64,000 nt of DNA from Asparagopsis taxiformis (Eukaryota > Rhodophyta > Florideophyceae > Bonnemaisoniales > Bonnemaisoniaceae), in NCBI GenBank assembly GCA_030407315.1, contig JALQPE010000901.1, positions 1-64,000 on the forward strand. The letters are read 5' to 3'. This document shows positions 10,684 to 22,100 of this stretch, piece after piece. The notes beneath the pieces are model-generated. The model searched no databases. It had not been told where the DNA came from and was given only the letters and a program-made list of their open reading frames with translations. Within the stretch, counting starts at the first letter, position 1; the number at the start of each line of letters is the position of its first letter. The translations under genes and the position numbers were made by a program.

Positions 10684-11469
10684 TCAGTTAGCTGGCCAAT
10701 ATTTTCTACCATAGTCAGCAAATATCTCCTCATCAGCTTCAACGTCTCTGGTCAGAACGACCTTGACAGCATGGGGATTCTTGATATTCGAAGCAAAGTC
10801 CGGTTTGTCTATGGCATCGCCTTGTCGAAACTCGGCTGACTGTGTTCGACTCACCTCGGTCGCTTTCTCCGTTCCGTCAATGACCCGACAATCATTGAGG
10901 TAGCTGGTACAATTATAGACCGCTGGAACGAGCCAGACCTTCCGAACAGGTGCACCCCTCCCTATGTACGTGGTTTCCAATTCCATGTTGTAGTCCTGGA
11001 ACCTCTCTCCTGTGCACCCAAATCCTTCCGGGCCGTACATCACTGATCTCTGCGGTTCCGAGTCTCGAATCTTCGCATAGAAAATCGTCCCGTTGTACCA
11101 GCCAATGACCGTCCCCTTCTTCAGTTTCTTCGCCGCGAATACGCCAAACCCACCACCTCTTACCTCCGATTGCGAAACATAGACACCGTAGAATGCGGCA
11201 TCAGCAGCCAGAATCGCGTCCGGGTCTATGCTCCAAAACGAGTGCATGTCCTCGGCCGGCCACTGGTCCATAGGCACCCCGCTCAATCTGTGAAGCATAG
11301 ACCCGTCCTTCTTCATTGACGCAACGAACACAAGCAGATGGTTCGGCAATGCTGTCACAGCAGGTAAACCTTCTGGTGCATCTGAGATGTGCTTCTGACG
11401 AAGCCTTGGAGCTTTTCCTGTGACCGGTACCGACTCGTCCCCAAGAATACTCTCCACCTCACGCTGCAA
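10684..11469 (-). CDS. SET-domain methyltransferase module, C-terminal part of ParB-methyltransferase-SET gene
   Basis: The frame is read on the minus strand and overlaps the preceding frame. It has SET hallmarks: GGGFGVFAAKKLKKGTVIGWYNG (first 20 residues cover the usual G-x-G strand), a central YLNDCRV where classical SET domains have NHSC, and DEEIFADYGRKYW matching the E-(L/F)-x-x-DY signature. SET domains transfer methyl from S-adenosylmethionine to lysines, most often on histones. Asn is kept but His is replaced by Asp, and no post-SET cysteine cluster is visible, so substrate and activity are uncertain. The intact paralogue at 29602-32805 carries its SET domain in the same frame as the methyltransferase, so this frame probably joins the upstream one through an indel at the C5 run 11473-11477. 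Confidence 0.7.
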   Translation of the reverse strand: MQREVESILGDESVPVTGKAPRLRQKHISDAPEGLPAVTALPNHLLVFVASMKKDGSMLHRLSGVPMDQWPAEDMHSFWSIDPDAILAADAAFYGVYVSQSEVRGGGFGVFAAKKLKKGTVIGWYNGTIFYAKIRDSEPQRSVMYGPEGFGCTGERFQDYNMELETTYIGRGAPVRKVWLVPAVYNCTSYLNDCRVIDGTEKATEVSRTQSAEFRQGDAIDKPDFASNIKNPHAVKVVLTRDVEADEEIFADYGRKYWPAN

Positions 11470-14150
11470 GATCCCCCATATCGCCCGGCTTTCACCTCAC
11501 TGACGAAAGCATGCAGTATCCACTCCTGCGATGCATCGTGGCACCTTTTTTCCTTCTCACACCCAATGAACCGACGATACGTACCATCCCTCAACGTCAT
11601 ACACGCTATGGCTGTGCTGTATGTTCCCGAGAAGAAATCCATCACGATATCGTTCTGCTTCGAAAATCGTTCCAGAAGCTCACGAAGAGTGGTCAACGCC
11701 TTCTGCTCATGGCGCAGTCGGTTGTTCTGCCCATCGTATTGAGCTTCACCAGCCGACAACCTCGGAACGTTGTCAATCGCGTTGGTGAACCCAGGGTGCC
11801 TCGATATGTCCGGATTGTGCAACCTGTAATCCACCATATCGTATGCAGCCATACCCTTCCCCCGCTTATACGCATGGATAACGAAATCGTGCATATTATG
11901 CAGTGTGCACGTTTTCGTCGATGGATTGGACGTAAAGCTGTGTGGTCGGCGAGATAGCACGACTGGAACACTGTCCACAATCATCTTGCCAGGCTCGGCA
12001 TTTCTGATTGCATCCATCCATGCCACGAGTTGGCGCACGCTGGAATAGATTAGAGCATGACCGCCAGGCCGAAGAACTCGAACTATTTCACACGCAACAC
12101 TCGCCAACTCTTCCGGCTCCAGAATATCGTACTCCGAGTTTTCTCTGCCGCCTTCCCGCCTCGTGTTGAATGGAGGATCAGTGAGCACAAGCTGAACACT
12201 GTCCTCCAACACGCCATCTTCCAGGAAACTAATTTTGTCCTCCACCTCTTTGGCTACATCAGTAGCGTCACAATTCACAGTGTGAATGTAACGCCCCATC
12301 ACAGCTTCCAGCTTGGTGACATATTCCGGCTTGGATTCCTTTCCGACGTCAACGAGCGGTGCTTCTGTAGGCGATACAGTGTCAACCTCCATAGCGTCAT
12401 CCTCGGCCGCACCTTCTCTTGTTGCTGTTTCGCTAGCAACCGCCGCATTATCGTCCTCTCCACCACCGCGCTCCAGCCTAGCCTTCTTCCTCTGTGGCTC
12501 CAGACTATCCTCTTCTATATCCTCGCTGCCATTGTTTGGCACTGCTGCGGATATTTCCATCTGCGCAGGTGCACCTTCAAGGATGCCAGGCTCGGGCGTA
12601 TCCTCAAGACTGTGCAACTCATCCATGGTCAGAGGAAGCTTTCGTTGCTCTCGGGTTCGCAATAACCAAGCCTTCAGCCTCCTCTGACCATCCAGGGCAT
12701 GAGACGTGTTCAACTTGGCTCGCATGAACGAGTTCAAGCCGAACTTGTCAGGAGTGTCGAAAAGCAAGGCTCGAAGTCTCTGCATCAGCTGACCACGCTC
12801 GGCGAACACATTCACCTCAGTGACACATTGGCGTATCGACAGCAGGAAGGCGCTTGTCAATGATCGCAGCCTTGCATCCACAGCCACTGGAAGGTCGGCA
12901 CAGAACCCGTTTTCACTGTCTACAGTTTTCGGGACAATGGTCAGGTTTTTCCGATGCTCCTCGACCGCGCAGCCATCAGACCGATTCGGGAGTGACCTGA
13001 AGCAAAGGCTCGCAGGATCGAATACCATGAACGGCCAGCACATCGATTCAACATCCTCATACCCCAACACTCTTGCCCCGGTATCCCACGCAGCTAACAC
13101 ACGGTCGACAACAAATCCAAGCTGGTTGGCTTGCGCACTGGATGTTGCAATTCCAACCATTCCACCACCACCAATGGCCCCGGATGTGGCTCTGGCCCGC
13201 CTAGATGGCGCACTGCCCATCTCCTTACTGCGAATAGCCAAGATACACTGGCACATCATAACCATCAGCCTCCTGAACCGCTTCTGGCTAGCCTGCAAAG
13301 AATCTTGCATGTCGGATGTAGCGCCGTCTAGAAAGTACCTGCTCGAAAGCAGTTCGCGGTTCAGTGGAGAGGACAATTCTCCGCGGGGTGTCTTGCCAAA
13401 CATTTCGACGGCACGAGAACTAGTCACCCCCACCTGTTTCGGAAACTCAACCATCCTCGGAGAATCACCCATCTCTGCATTGAGTCCCCATGCATGACAA
13501 AACATTTGCCACAGACGCAAATCAATCGCACTCGAATCTTCTGCTCGGTGATACGGCCGAAGCACAGCCAGGATAGACATGCATGAGCTGTACTGCGGTT
13601 TACCACTCAGGCTTGAAGCAATTTGGCCGCTTGGATCGCAGGATTTGATCCAGCCCAACACATCAGCCATCCTCACAGACGAAATATGAGCGTACTTGTC
13701 CTTTCCGTTTTGGACCCAGTACTCGTCTCTGAGATCAACGGCGATCATCAGATACTCAACAAACATCATGCGCCTTTGCAGGCCTGCAATGTCGTTGGAT
13801 GTCGTCGCTCTCACACGGTCCAGCACAACAGCAGTACTGCTGTTGGTGTCCGCCACGATAGACTCTTCTCGCATAGGAATCGTAACGCCAGGAGGAAAGA
13901 CGCCCTTCTCCATTCCACGTACAATTGCCATGCAGCGGTGCGCTCCATCCAATATCTCCAGAACGCCTTCTCGAAACCTGCCAGTCACGGGATGAGCTGT
14001 GTCATAACCGCTGTTGCGAATGCTCTCCATGAGCGCTTCCACATGACTTGCATCAACATCGCGAATCGATACGAATTTGCTGACTTGATTGGGGTCGATG
14101 AACACCCATCCGTCGTGCTTTTCACCGTGATTGTGGAACGTTCCTTCCAT
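11355..14150 (-). CDS. ParB-like + beta-order DNA methyltransferase fusion
   Basis: The start is the ATG at 14150 (MEGTFHNHGEK); the frame also opens from a non-ATG codon at 14159. Residues ~15-85 are ParB/sulfiredoxin-like (VSIRDVDASHVEALMESIR, then ILDGAHRCMA). A ~500-residue helical middle follows, then an acidic low-complexity stretch. The methyltransferase has motif IV first (QLVLTDPPFNTRR, ~658), then the SAM-binding motif (DIVMDFFSGTYSTAIA, ~840), the permuted order of beta-class DNA N6-adenine or N4-cytosine enzymes. After ~11475 the frame becomes nonsense, while the adjacent frame goes into the SET domain. The gene is divergent from the 14664 gene. I infer a DNA methyltransferase targeted by, or cooperating with, the ParB-like domain. 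Confidence 0.75.
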   Translation of the reverse strand: MEGTFHNHGEKHDGWVFIDPNQVSKFVSIRDVDASHVEALMESIRNSGYDTAHPVTGRFREGVLEILDGAHRCMAIVRGMEKGVFPPGVTIPMREESIVADTNSSTAVVLDRVRATTSNDIAGLQRRMMFVEYLMIAVDLRDEYWVQNGKDKYAHISSVRMADVLGWIKSCDPSGQIASSLSGKPQYSSCMSILAVLRPYHRAEDSSAIDLRLWQMFCHAWGLNAEMGDSPRMVEFPKQVGVTSSRAVEMFGKTPRGELSSPLNRELLSSRYFLDGATSDMQDSLQASQKRFRRLMVMMCQCILAIRSKEMGSAPSRRARATSGAIGGGGMVGIATSSAQANQLGFVVDRVLAAWDTGARVLGYEDVESMCWPFMVFDPASLCFRSLPNRSDGCAVEEHRKNLTIVPKTVDSENGFCADLPVAVDARLRSLTSAFLLSIRQCVTEVNVFAERGQLMQRLRALLFDTPDKFGLNSFMRAKLNTSHALDGQRRLKAWLLRTREQRKLPLTMDELHSLEDTPEPGILEGAPAQMEISAAVPNNGSEDIEEDSLEPQRKKARLERGGGEDDNAAVASETATREGAAEDDAMEVDTVSPTEAPLVDVGKESKPEYVTKLEAVMGRYIHTVNCDATDVAKEVEDKISFLEDGVLEDSVQLVLTDPPFNTRREGGRENSEYDILEPEELASVACEIVRVLRPGGHALIYSSVRQLVAWMDAIRNAEPGKMIVDSVPVVLSRRPHSFTSNPSTKTCTLHNMHDFVIHAYKRGKGMAAYDMVDYRLHNPDISRHPGFTNAIDNVPRLSAGEAQYDGQNNRLRHEQKALTTLRELLERFSKQNDIVMDFFSGTYSTAIACMTLRDGTYRRFIGCEKEKRCHDASQEWILHAFVSEVKAGRYGGSCSVRWRVFLGTSRYRSQEKLQGFVRSTSQMHQKVYLL

Positions 14151-14159
14151 GGCGAACAA

Positions 14160-14663
14160 AGGTAGAGTTTTTAAGAAAGGGATAGTTGGTTGCTGCTTGA
14201 CCAGGGTGGCGCAAAGCAGAAGTTGGTTGTTTAAAAAAAAGTGTCAGCGAGTGGTAGCACTTCGGTGGCTGTTTCCTTTCCACCCCTGTCCGAACCTTTA
14301 CAAGATAACTACATCGACTGTTAGCTCAATAATCAATGTAATACTAAAGTAATACTCAAAATATTTTTCCATGCAATTTATTGGGCCCCGTAACATCTCT
14401 AAGCGTATCTTTGTAGTCCAATCGTATGCATCCGACATTCACTTCTAGAACGATTATTCACATCAAATTTTATGCTGCAATCAGTTCATGGCAGACATCA
14501 TCCACACTGACGTGTCAATTTTGTCAATTGTCCATTCTATTTCTACACCACCTAAACATCTCTTCTCGACCTTTCCAATCCTCCTAGTATATACTACTCT
14601 TTAGCAGAAGGTAACGGTTAGGCTTTCACTAATACAACAATTCTATCCCATAGCTATCCCAAC
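14160..14663. promoter_or_regulatory. Divergent intergenic region, probable shared promoter
   Basis: About 500 bases separate the oppositely oriented genes starting at 14150 (-) and 14664 (+). The stretch is A/T-rich with several short A and T runs and no other open frame of note. The promoter role is inferred from gene orientation only. Confidence 0.35.
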
Positions 14664-16124
14664 ATGCTTCCTCTCGCTCCAAACGACGTTATAGAAGTTC
14701 AATGGGAACTTCGGCCGTTTGGGAGGAAACGAAAAATTGTGTGGTGGTCTGCAATCGTCAAGGAAATTACTCAGGTCAAGACTGAAACAGACCCATTCCT
14801 CCATGCATTGCTCGAATACAAAGCTGAATATGGTTTCGACTCTACCCTTTCTCAAGTCAAGATTTCAGATCGTAACGAGCTCGTCGACAAGGATTCCGGA
14901 AGGGTTCTCCCGTGGCGAAGTGGTGAGCTTCGCAGTATGGACTCACCTGCATCCCCAGCAGAGAGAGACCCGGACTACGGCATTGACCACACTCGCCACC
15001 GCCACCGCGGCATCCTTCAAGATTGCACTGCGGATCAAATGAAGAAGACCATAGCAGAAATGCTGGCAAGATTGGAAAAGCTGGAGTCAGCTGCCAAACA
15101 TCCTCTTCCCCCTCCATTCGATTCCAACAGCTCCATGACCTCCTCTGCTCTGACTGTATGTAGCATTCTGTTTCAGAAGCTTGGTGTGTACACGGACAAG
15201 CCCCTCTCCCTCCGGATGACAAAATCCGAGCACTCCAGGGGAATGCGACAAACATCGCAAGAAGAAATCAGAGTACAGGCTGACTGCTCCCTTGCTCAAT
15301 TCCGCACTATTGCCATTCAATGCAAGGCGAAAGAGAATCGTGATGTTCTCTTCCAGCCGTCCTTTGAGGACATCACCTTTCCCTCTGGAAATGAGTCGGA
15401 TCTTTCCATCATTTTCCCCACCTTTCAGGCACTATGTGACTCCATAGGTACCTCGCAACACGGGTTCCAGAAAATATTGGTGAAGAGCAGGGCGGAACGC
15501 GATGGAGGCAGCTCATCGATTGTCCGAATTTTAGGAAATCTAGTCGACGTTGATTGCTCTCATGATGCTCCTTCTTCCGCATTTCTCGTCGGCTCATCTG
15601 CTTACGTCCTGTCCAGCCCAGACCAACGTATGACAGTTCTTTGCAGAGACTCCTACGAGTTTGACCATGTCAACAATACATTTTTACATCCCCTATGTCT
15701 TAGCCAACTATCACAGTCTAGCATCGTGGACTCTTTCCACCTACGTGATAAGGCTACTGTTACTTATGGAGCAACGTTTTCGTTACTGTGGAGACGTATT
15801 CAGCGCCGAGCTTGTTACAGAACTTTCCAGCCTCTATCAACCGCAGAGACGTTTGGTACACTACATCTACGCTTACCTTGCTGTATTTTCAGTGGTACTA
15901 CTATATGCCAGGAGCTTGAAGACATTGGCTATGAGGCTATTGTAGTATACGTGGCAATTCCGAAATTGCAAATATTTACGTTTTCCGCGGAATTCGAATT
16001 TCGGCGGATACGACCGGCGACAGCAATGCACGAACATTGCTGGCGCATGCGCGCGCGCAACCGGCACACGTGTGCAACGAACGTATTGGCAACGGCCAAC
16101 GGACCAACGGGTCCCTACGTGTGA
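14664..16124 (+). pseudogene. Unrecognised gene truncated by the LTR retrotransposon
   Basis: The frame begins MLPLAPNDVIEVQWELRPF at ATG 14664. Residues ~5-70 (VIEVQWELRPFGRKRKIVWW, ending in VKEI) look like a small beta-barrel of the Tudor/Agenet kind, but this is a by-eye impression. A short coiled coil follows (MKKTIAEMLARLEKLES) and then a long unrecognised region. The retrotransposon LTR starts at 15941, so the last ~60 residues and the stop at 16124 are retrotransposon sequence and the original C-terminus is lost. A second open frame at 15661-15945 may carry the true reading after a frameshift near 15690. I saw no continuation beyond 26808. Confidence 0.5.
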
Positions 16125-16605
16125 CCCACAAGGTCCTTTCCCATTCGGGGACGTTACGAGCAGTGTTTACACTGTAAAGCGATGCCATCGTGGCCATATA
16201 GGTATTGGCATCGTGCCGGGAGGGAAAGGGGACAAGACAACGATCGAGCAACGGCTCTAGTCTACGACTGACTTCTACGTTTTACGTTTACGTTTTGCCT
16301 AACGAGGCTTCGTCTCCGTCGAGCTGCGTACTCCCTACCCATCGCCGCACGTAAGGCTGATTGCGTGTAGTGCCTCCGGGCTTGGTTGAGAGCGCCTCCG
16401 GTGACGTACCACCTCGTTTGCTAACGTAATCCTCGCGTGGATTGTTGCGTCGTGACGCTCGTGTCTACTCGCTAACCACTCTACCTTCTACCGTTCTAAC
16501 AATACAGTCAAACACCAGCGGGTGGACTGCTCGTTTCGTTTCGTAAGGACAGCGTGTCCACTGGCTCGTACCAGCTACTACGTCTAACGAACTATCGTTC
16601 CACAC
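15941..16605 (+). repeat. 5' LTR
   Basis: It starts TGTAGTATACGTGGC and ends in TTCCACAC just before the primer binding site. Compared by eye with 26146-26808 there are only a handful of substitutions, plus a cluster of differences and indels in the last ~30 bases (16578-16600 against 26783-26802). It also interrupts the 14664 gene. Confidence 0.9.
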
Positions 16606-16623
16606 TGGTCTCTCGACCTAGAA
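16606..16623 (+). other. Primer binding site of the chromovirus
   Basis: TGGTCTCTCGACCTAGAA directly follows the LTR and starts with TGG, complementary to a tRNA CCA end. The same sequence follows the LTR of the unrelated element at 35005, which supports a shared primer. The implied primer 3' end is GGTCGAGAGACCA. Confidence 0.8.
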
Positions 16624-16703
16624 GTTGCTACGAGCATAACGACAACCAACGAGGTTGAGCTCTTTTACGTTAACGAAAAGCTACGTGCTACAGACGACGG
16701 TCT

Positions 16704-19106
16704 ATGAATTACGCTGTGTCGAATTCCAGCGCGTCGCCCAGGCAACCGTTGCCAACGTCAGCGGACGCCGAAGCCGACGTGGCCTTGTCAGCAGAAGCGA
16801 TCTTCGCGACTGATCGATCTATCCCGCCGGATATCGAGGCGATCGGCCAGCTACCACGTACGGTAAGCCCGTTTGAGTCCGTGAGTATGGACCCCGCAAC
16901 GCGCGGTCAGCTCAACGAAGGGAACGTGACTCCCACGGCACTACGTGTAGTGTACGAAGACCTTCGAGGTCACATCGAAAGGGCGAGCGACGCGGCCGTC
17001 GACGAAGCCGTAAGGCAGAGACTCGGAGTCTCGGAGCGCGAAGCTCGTGCGTTACGTGAACGCTCAGCGACCCTCGAACGGGAAAACGAAGATTTACGAA
17101 ACCGCCTCTCCGCCGTGGAGGGAAGACTCGACTCGTTTGTCGTAGTATTCAACGAAATCGTCGCCGGACGTTCCGCTCCGCCGAGCGGAAGCGATCCGAA
17201 TTACGAAGGCTCGCGCGCCTATAACTCGCAATCCTCCCCGGCCGTTCCGGGAGGATACCCACCAACACCCGGTCCGACGACCCCGACAACGTACGGAAGG
17301 GGGGCGACAGTGCAACGAGCCATCGCCCACCCCGACGAGACGCCACGAAGGCAATTACGTTTTAACGATACGCCAGACCACGCGCGGTCGGCGGACGCAG
17401 CACGTGCTGCGCAATTCGATACGAGAGCTCCCCCGCCACGTGAAACGTACATTCCGTGGCTGGGTACGTTCGGCACGACGGACACGCGAGTCCACGAAAA
17501 CGAACGTGCCGACGCGGTACGCTTACCAGGGAACGCCCTCGGACCCGTTTGCCACGCGTTGGCAGAGCACACGACAATGCTCGACGCATTTGCGAACGTG
17601 GTGTCGTACCGCATGTACCGACTTAACGATGTACGTGAACATCTCTACGTGAACGAGAGTCAAAGCGTACATAAGCTCAAACGTGAGCTGGAGGGACTTT
17701 TCCCTACGTTAAAGCCGTTCTCCGGCCGGAATCCGATTACGTTACTCGGATTCCTCGCCCAAATACGTGATGGGTTCAGCACACTCGGAGTGTGCGAGGG
17801 AGTGGCAGTACGTGCGCTGCACTTCTTCCTCGAAGGGGACGCCCGACGGTTCTACGATTCCCAGTGTACGACTGGTGTGATCACGACTGATCCGACGAAG
17901 AGGTTCTCGTGGCCTCACGTAATCAACGCGTTGATCAAACGATACCTGCAAGACGACGTGCTGCAGGAGGCCTACGAAAAGGTCACGATGATCACGCAGA
18001 GTCCTAACGAGGACGAGAATCAGTACGCTGATAGACTCGACACCGCCACGCGGGCGTGTAACTACGTGTTTACGGATCGACTCCTCGTTCACCACTACGT
18101 ACGTGGTTTGCTGCCCTCGACGCGGGCAGCAGTGACGGAACGACTCCGGTCACTCCCCGAACGAGAGAGGAACGACCTCACCGTTGTGAGACGATTGGCG
18201 ACGGCCGAAGGAACGACCTTCCGTGCACGTACGGCAGCTGTCGCGTCAGCCGCGAAACCGAAAGTGCGGTTTCCGGTGAAGCCTACGTTGGCTATTTCCG
18301 ACCACGAGTCGAGGAAGTTCGCGGACTACGATGAGTCCGCGTACTTACGTAATGAACGGGCTAACGAGCCCAGTTACCACGATGGTAACCTGAACATCCC
18401 CGCGAGGGACGACGACGACGTGTCGCTCGCTGCGGTTCACGTTGCCGAGAATTTGGAGGCGATCCTCTTCACGAACGGGCCGCCGCCCAACGATACGAAA
18501 ACGGCAAACGAAAAGCCGGACGAGCTCGAAGCTCGATTGAACCGTCCATGCGAGGACGTGCCGAAGCTCACGAGCGAGCAGACGCAATTGGCGCACTCCG
18601 TAATCCCGAATGATTACTGGACGCTGTCGTGTTGGTCATGCCGCGAAGATGGCCACTCGACGTTTACGTGTCCGCGTCTGACGCCAGATCAACGGATCTT
18701 TTTCGCGTACAAGTACTACCTCTTCCACGTGAAGAGCAACCCACGTCAGGCTGAGTACTTCCGCCAACGAATGGCTAAACGTAACCAGGAACGACCTGGC
18801 GAGCGAGGGAACGTGACCCCGCGGAGGTACGGCACGCCGCCTACGATACTCCGAAACCCCAATCGTGACGGGGGAAGGCCCTTCGACAGGCGCCGCGGCG
18901 ACTTTCGTAATGACCGACGTGACCCCCGCCCGTGGGCGAACGAACGGAATGGCCAGCGTAATGGCCGCAGCGGAGTCTACGTGACGACCTCCGCTGACGA
19001 AACGCCACTCGAGGTGGAAACGAGTCACGATGACGAACGAGCTTCGTGGGCTCACGACGACAACGTGTCGAACGGCCCCGCGCCGGGAAACGACCAGGCG
19101 ATGTAG
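16704..19106 (+). CDS. gag: Gag polyprotein of Ty3/gypsy element
   Basis: This 800-residue frame from ATG 16704 encodes the structural protein that packages the element's RNA. The N-terminal ~150 residues include a coiled coil (LRERSATLERENEDLRNRL). The middle holds a retrotransposon gag/capsid-like helical region (LFPTLKPFSGRNPITLLGFL, then ALHFFLEGDARRFYDSQC, then VHHYVRGLLPSTRAAV). A CCHC-type zinc knuckle, CWSCREDGHSTFTCP, lies at ~645, followed by an Arg/Gly-rich nucleic-acid-binding tail. It overlaps pol by 61 bases in the -1 relation. Confidence 0.95.
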   Translation: MNYAVSNSSASPRQPLPTSADAEADVALSAEAIFATDRSIPPDIEAIGQLPRTVSPFESVSMDPATRGQLNEGNVTPTALRVVYEDLRGHIERASDAAVDEAVRQRLGVSEREARALRERSATLERENEDLRNRLSAVEGRLDSFVVVFNEIVAGRSAPPSGSDPNYEGSRAYNSQSSPAVPGGYPPTPGPTTPTTYGRGATVQRAIAHPDETPRRQLRFNDTPDHARSADAARAAQFDTRAPPPRETYIPWLGTFGTTDTRVHENERADAVRLPGNALGPVCHALAEHTTMLDAFANVVSYRMYRLNDVREHLYVNESQSVHKLKRELEGLFPTLKPFSGRNPITLLGFLAQIRDGFSTLGVCEGVAVRALHFFLEGDARRFYDSQCTTGVITTDPTKRFSWPHVINALIKRYLQDDVLQEAYEKVTMITQSPNEDENQYADRLDTATRACNYVFTDRLLVHHYVRGLLPSTRAAVTERLRSLPERERNDLTVVRRLATAEGTTFRARTAAVASAAKPKVRFPVKPTLAISDHESRKFADYDESAYLRNERANEPSYHDGNLNIPARDDDDVSLAAVHVAENLEAILFTNGPPPNDTKTANEKPDELEARLNRPCEDVPKLTSEQTQLAHSVIPNDYWTLSCWSCREDGHSTFTCPRLTPDQRIFFAYKYYLFHVKSNPRQAEYFRQRMAKRNQERPGERGNVTPRRYGTPPTILRNPNRDGGRPFDRRRGDFRNDRRDPRPWANERNGQRNGRSGVYVTTSADETPLEVETSHDDERASWAHDDNVSNGPAPGNDQAM

Positions 19107-22100
19107 GTCACGAGCCACCCACATCGCCTGAACCCTTACGTAAAAGGGGGACGACCGACGTCGATGATTGGTCCTCCGCAGGCTCACCGATGAACGAGAG
19201 CTACGTAAAGCTCACGGCCGCGAAGGCCAACTCGAGTCACACGACACCCGACGTGGGGGAAGAAACGAAGTCCGACGGGACGAACGAACCTCACACGAAG
19301 AGGAAGCCTCGCAGACGAGCGAGACGCGCTACCCGGAAGCACGACGCTTCCGAGCGCGAGAAAGCCAAACACGCGGCTTATACGAAGCGTGTCGACGCAA
19401 AAGAAGCCATACGGGCTCACACGATGAAGCGACGAACCGCTAGCGAAGACGTAGACCGCGCGCCGGTCAGGACCGAACCGTTGGTCCTCGACGGGCATAC
19501 GTGCCTACTTGCGTCGAAGCATTATATCGTATCCGGAACGATCGGACTAGACCTCAACGTGATGAGGGCGATTACCATCGCGATGGATACGTGCAGCGGC
19601 TACAACTTGATACGAACAAGTTTACTACCCTACGACTGGGTCGACCGCTGTCTACGTGACGAAGAGCTGCCGAAGCTCGGAGACGCCAACGGGCGACGTT
19701 TGCCTATCGAAGGCGCCATCCTGCTTCGTGTCAGGCTGGGGAACTCGCTGTTCCGCGTAAAATTCTTCGTAGCCAACACGCTGGCTGTCCCCGTTATAAT
19801 GGGCACGTCGTTCATGTCGAAGCATGTCGATGCTATACGCTGTCGAGCGCAGACAATCGACCTCCATCGGGGGGATACGATACCCATTATCGCGGAGGGC
19901 GATACGACGACTCCGTACGAGGAGGGGGAGGAGACGAATCCAAACGTGGAGCCCCCGAAACGCCGCGAGCGTAACGCGGCCTCGAATAGGCCGAGCCGAA
20001 CGTTCTCGGTTCGCCTGACGAAGTACACGCGTGTACCGGCGATGTCGCAACGGACCGTCAACGTGACGACGGATGCGACCGGACTCGTGTTCCTCGAACC
20101 GAAAGCGTCGGTGCAATTCCGGCATGGGCTGCGCATAGCCAACGGAGTGGTCGACGTAGGACCGAGAGAGACGTTCTCTATCATCGTGTCGAACTTCACG
20201 AAGAAGGACCGCGAATTGCCGAAAGGCGCAACGATTGCGTACGCGGTACGCTCCCCGTTGGGAATCGTCCCACTCAAGCGTGAGGGCGGCGAAGCCCTCG
20301 CGAAGGTTTTGAACCTACCGCTAGTCGACGCGACGACGCGGACGAATACGAACGGGTTGGGCGACGAAACGCCAGACCCGTTGGTCAACGAAAAGGGGAA
20401 CGACCCCGCCACGGATTGGCAGTCGACAATCGATTTGTCGCACCTCGACGACGAGGATTTACGAAAGCGCATCAACGAGATGCTAGCTACACATTCGTCA
20501 ATGTGGACGAGCGGACGCCTCGGCGAAATCAATGCTACGGAGCATCGAATCGAACTCGAACCGGGCACGCGGCCCATACGTTCAATGCCCTATCGTCAGG
20601 GTCCGGCTCTACGTACGATAGCCGAGGAGCAGATCACGAAGATGCTCAACGAAGGGGTTATCGAACCCGCGTCCAGCGAATGGGCGTCACCAATCGTGTT
20701 GGTGCCGAAGAAGGACGGATCCTTACGTTTCTGTGTCGATTACAGGCGTTTGAACGCGAAAACGATCGCTGATTCGTACCCGCTTCCTCGTATGGAAGAC
20801 TGCCTCGATTCGTTGGGCGACGCCGCCATCTTCACGACACTCGATTGTAACGCCGGTTACTGGCAAGTGCCCGTCTCCGCCGAGGACCGTGATAAGACAA
20901 CGTTTACGTCTTTCATGGGAACGTATCGCTACGTGCGAATGCCATTCGGGCTACGAAATGCCCCCGCTACGTTTCAGCGGACGTTGGACATCATCCTCTC
21001 CGGAGTACGTTGGCAATCGTGCCTGGTCTACTTAGACGACGTAATCGTCTTTTCGAAAGACCTCGAGTCTCACCTGGGTCACGTTGACCAGGTGCTTTCC
21101 CTGCTACGCGCAGCGGGAGTAACGTTAAAGCTCACGAAGTGCTCGTTCTTTCAACCACGAGTTGACTACCTGGGGCACGTGATTACCCCAGGGAAGCTGC
21201 ACGTCGCAGCTCGGAACAAGGAAGCCTTTCGTACGGCTACGTTCCCACGCGACAAGACGCAATGTCGATCGTTTTTGGGCGCGGCCAACGTTTACCGCCG
21301 TTTCGTAAAGGCGTATGCCGAGATCGCTCGGCCACTCAACACGATGTTGAAGAAGGACGCTTCCCCCGATTGGACGAACCCAACGGACGCGCAAACGAAT
21401 GCGTTCGAAACGTTGAAGACAATACTGGTGTCGCCACCAGTATTGCACCTTCCGAAGGCGGGACGTCCGTTCATGATCGATACCGACGCGTCGGCGTATC
21501 AGCTGGGAGCTACGTTGCTCCAACAGCAGAACGAAGATAAACCCAACGAATGGGTGCCGATTGGGTACTGGTCGAAGACCCTCAACGAAACCGAACGCGG
21601 TTACTCGGCAACGGAGCGCGAGTGTTACTCCGTCGTTTGGGCGATAACGTCGCTCCGACCCTACGTAGAGGGTCAACGATTTACCGTACGTACGGATCAC
21701 GAAGCCTTACGTTGGCTGATGACGTTGACGGACGCGTCCGGACGACTACTACGATGGAGGCTACGCGTTGCCGAATTCGATTTCGAAGTCACGTACAGGC
21801 CTGGGCGCGTGCACCAGGTACCTGACGCTTTATCACGTGTGATATCTACGTATGACGACGGTCGACCCGTCGACGATGACGTACCATCGTACGGGGACGC
21901 GGTCCTCGTGACGACTCGCAGTCGGCGACAACCCACACGAAATGGGCAAGGACGAACGACGTCCGTACGTAAAAAGGCAACGAATGCCAGGGGTCACGAC
22001 GACCCGTCGAACGAGACTCGTGATGAACGAACATCGGCCACGACGGCTGGCCACGATGGCCTCGAGTTCAACCGCGACGCGACGCTCGATGACGTTCTCG

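Noticed and set aside
12057..12665. Plus-strand open frames opposite the ParB-methyltransferase gene
   Set aside because: They lie fully antisense to a gene with clear catalytic motifs and show no domain of their own.
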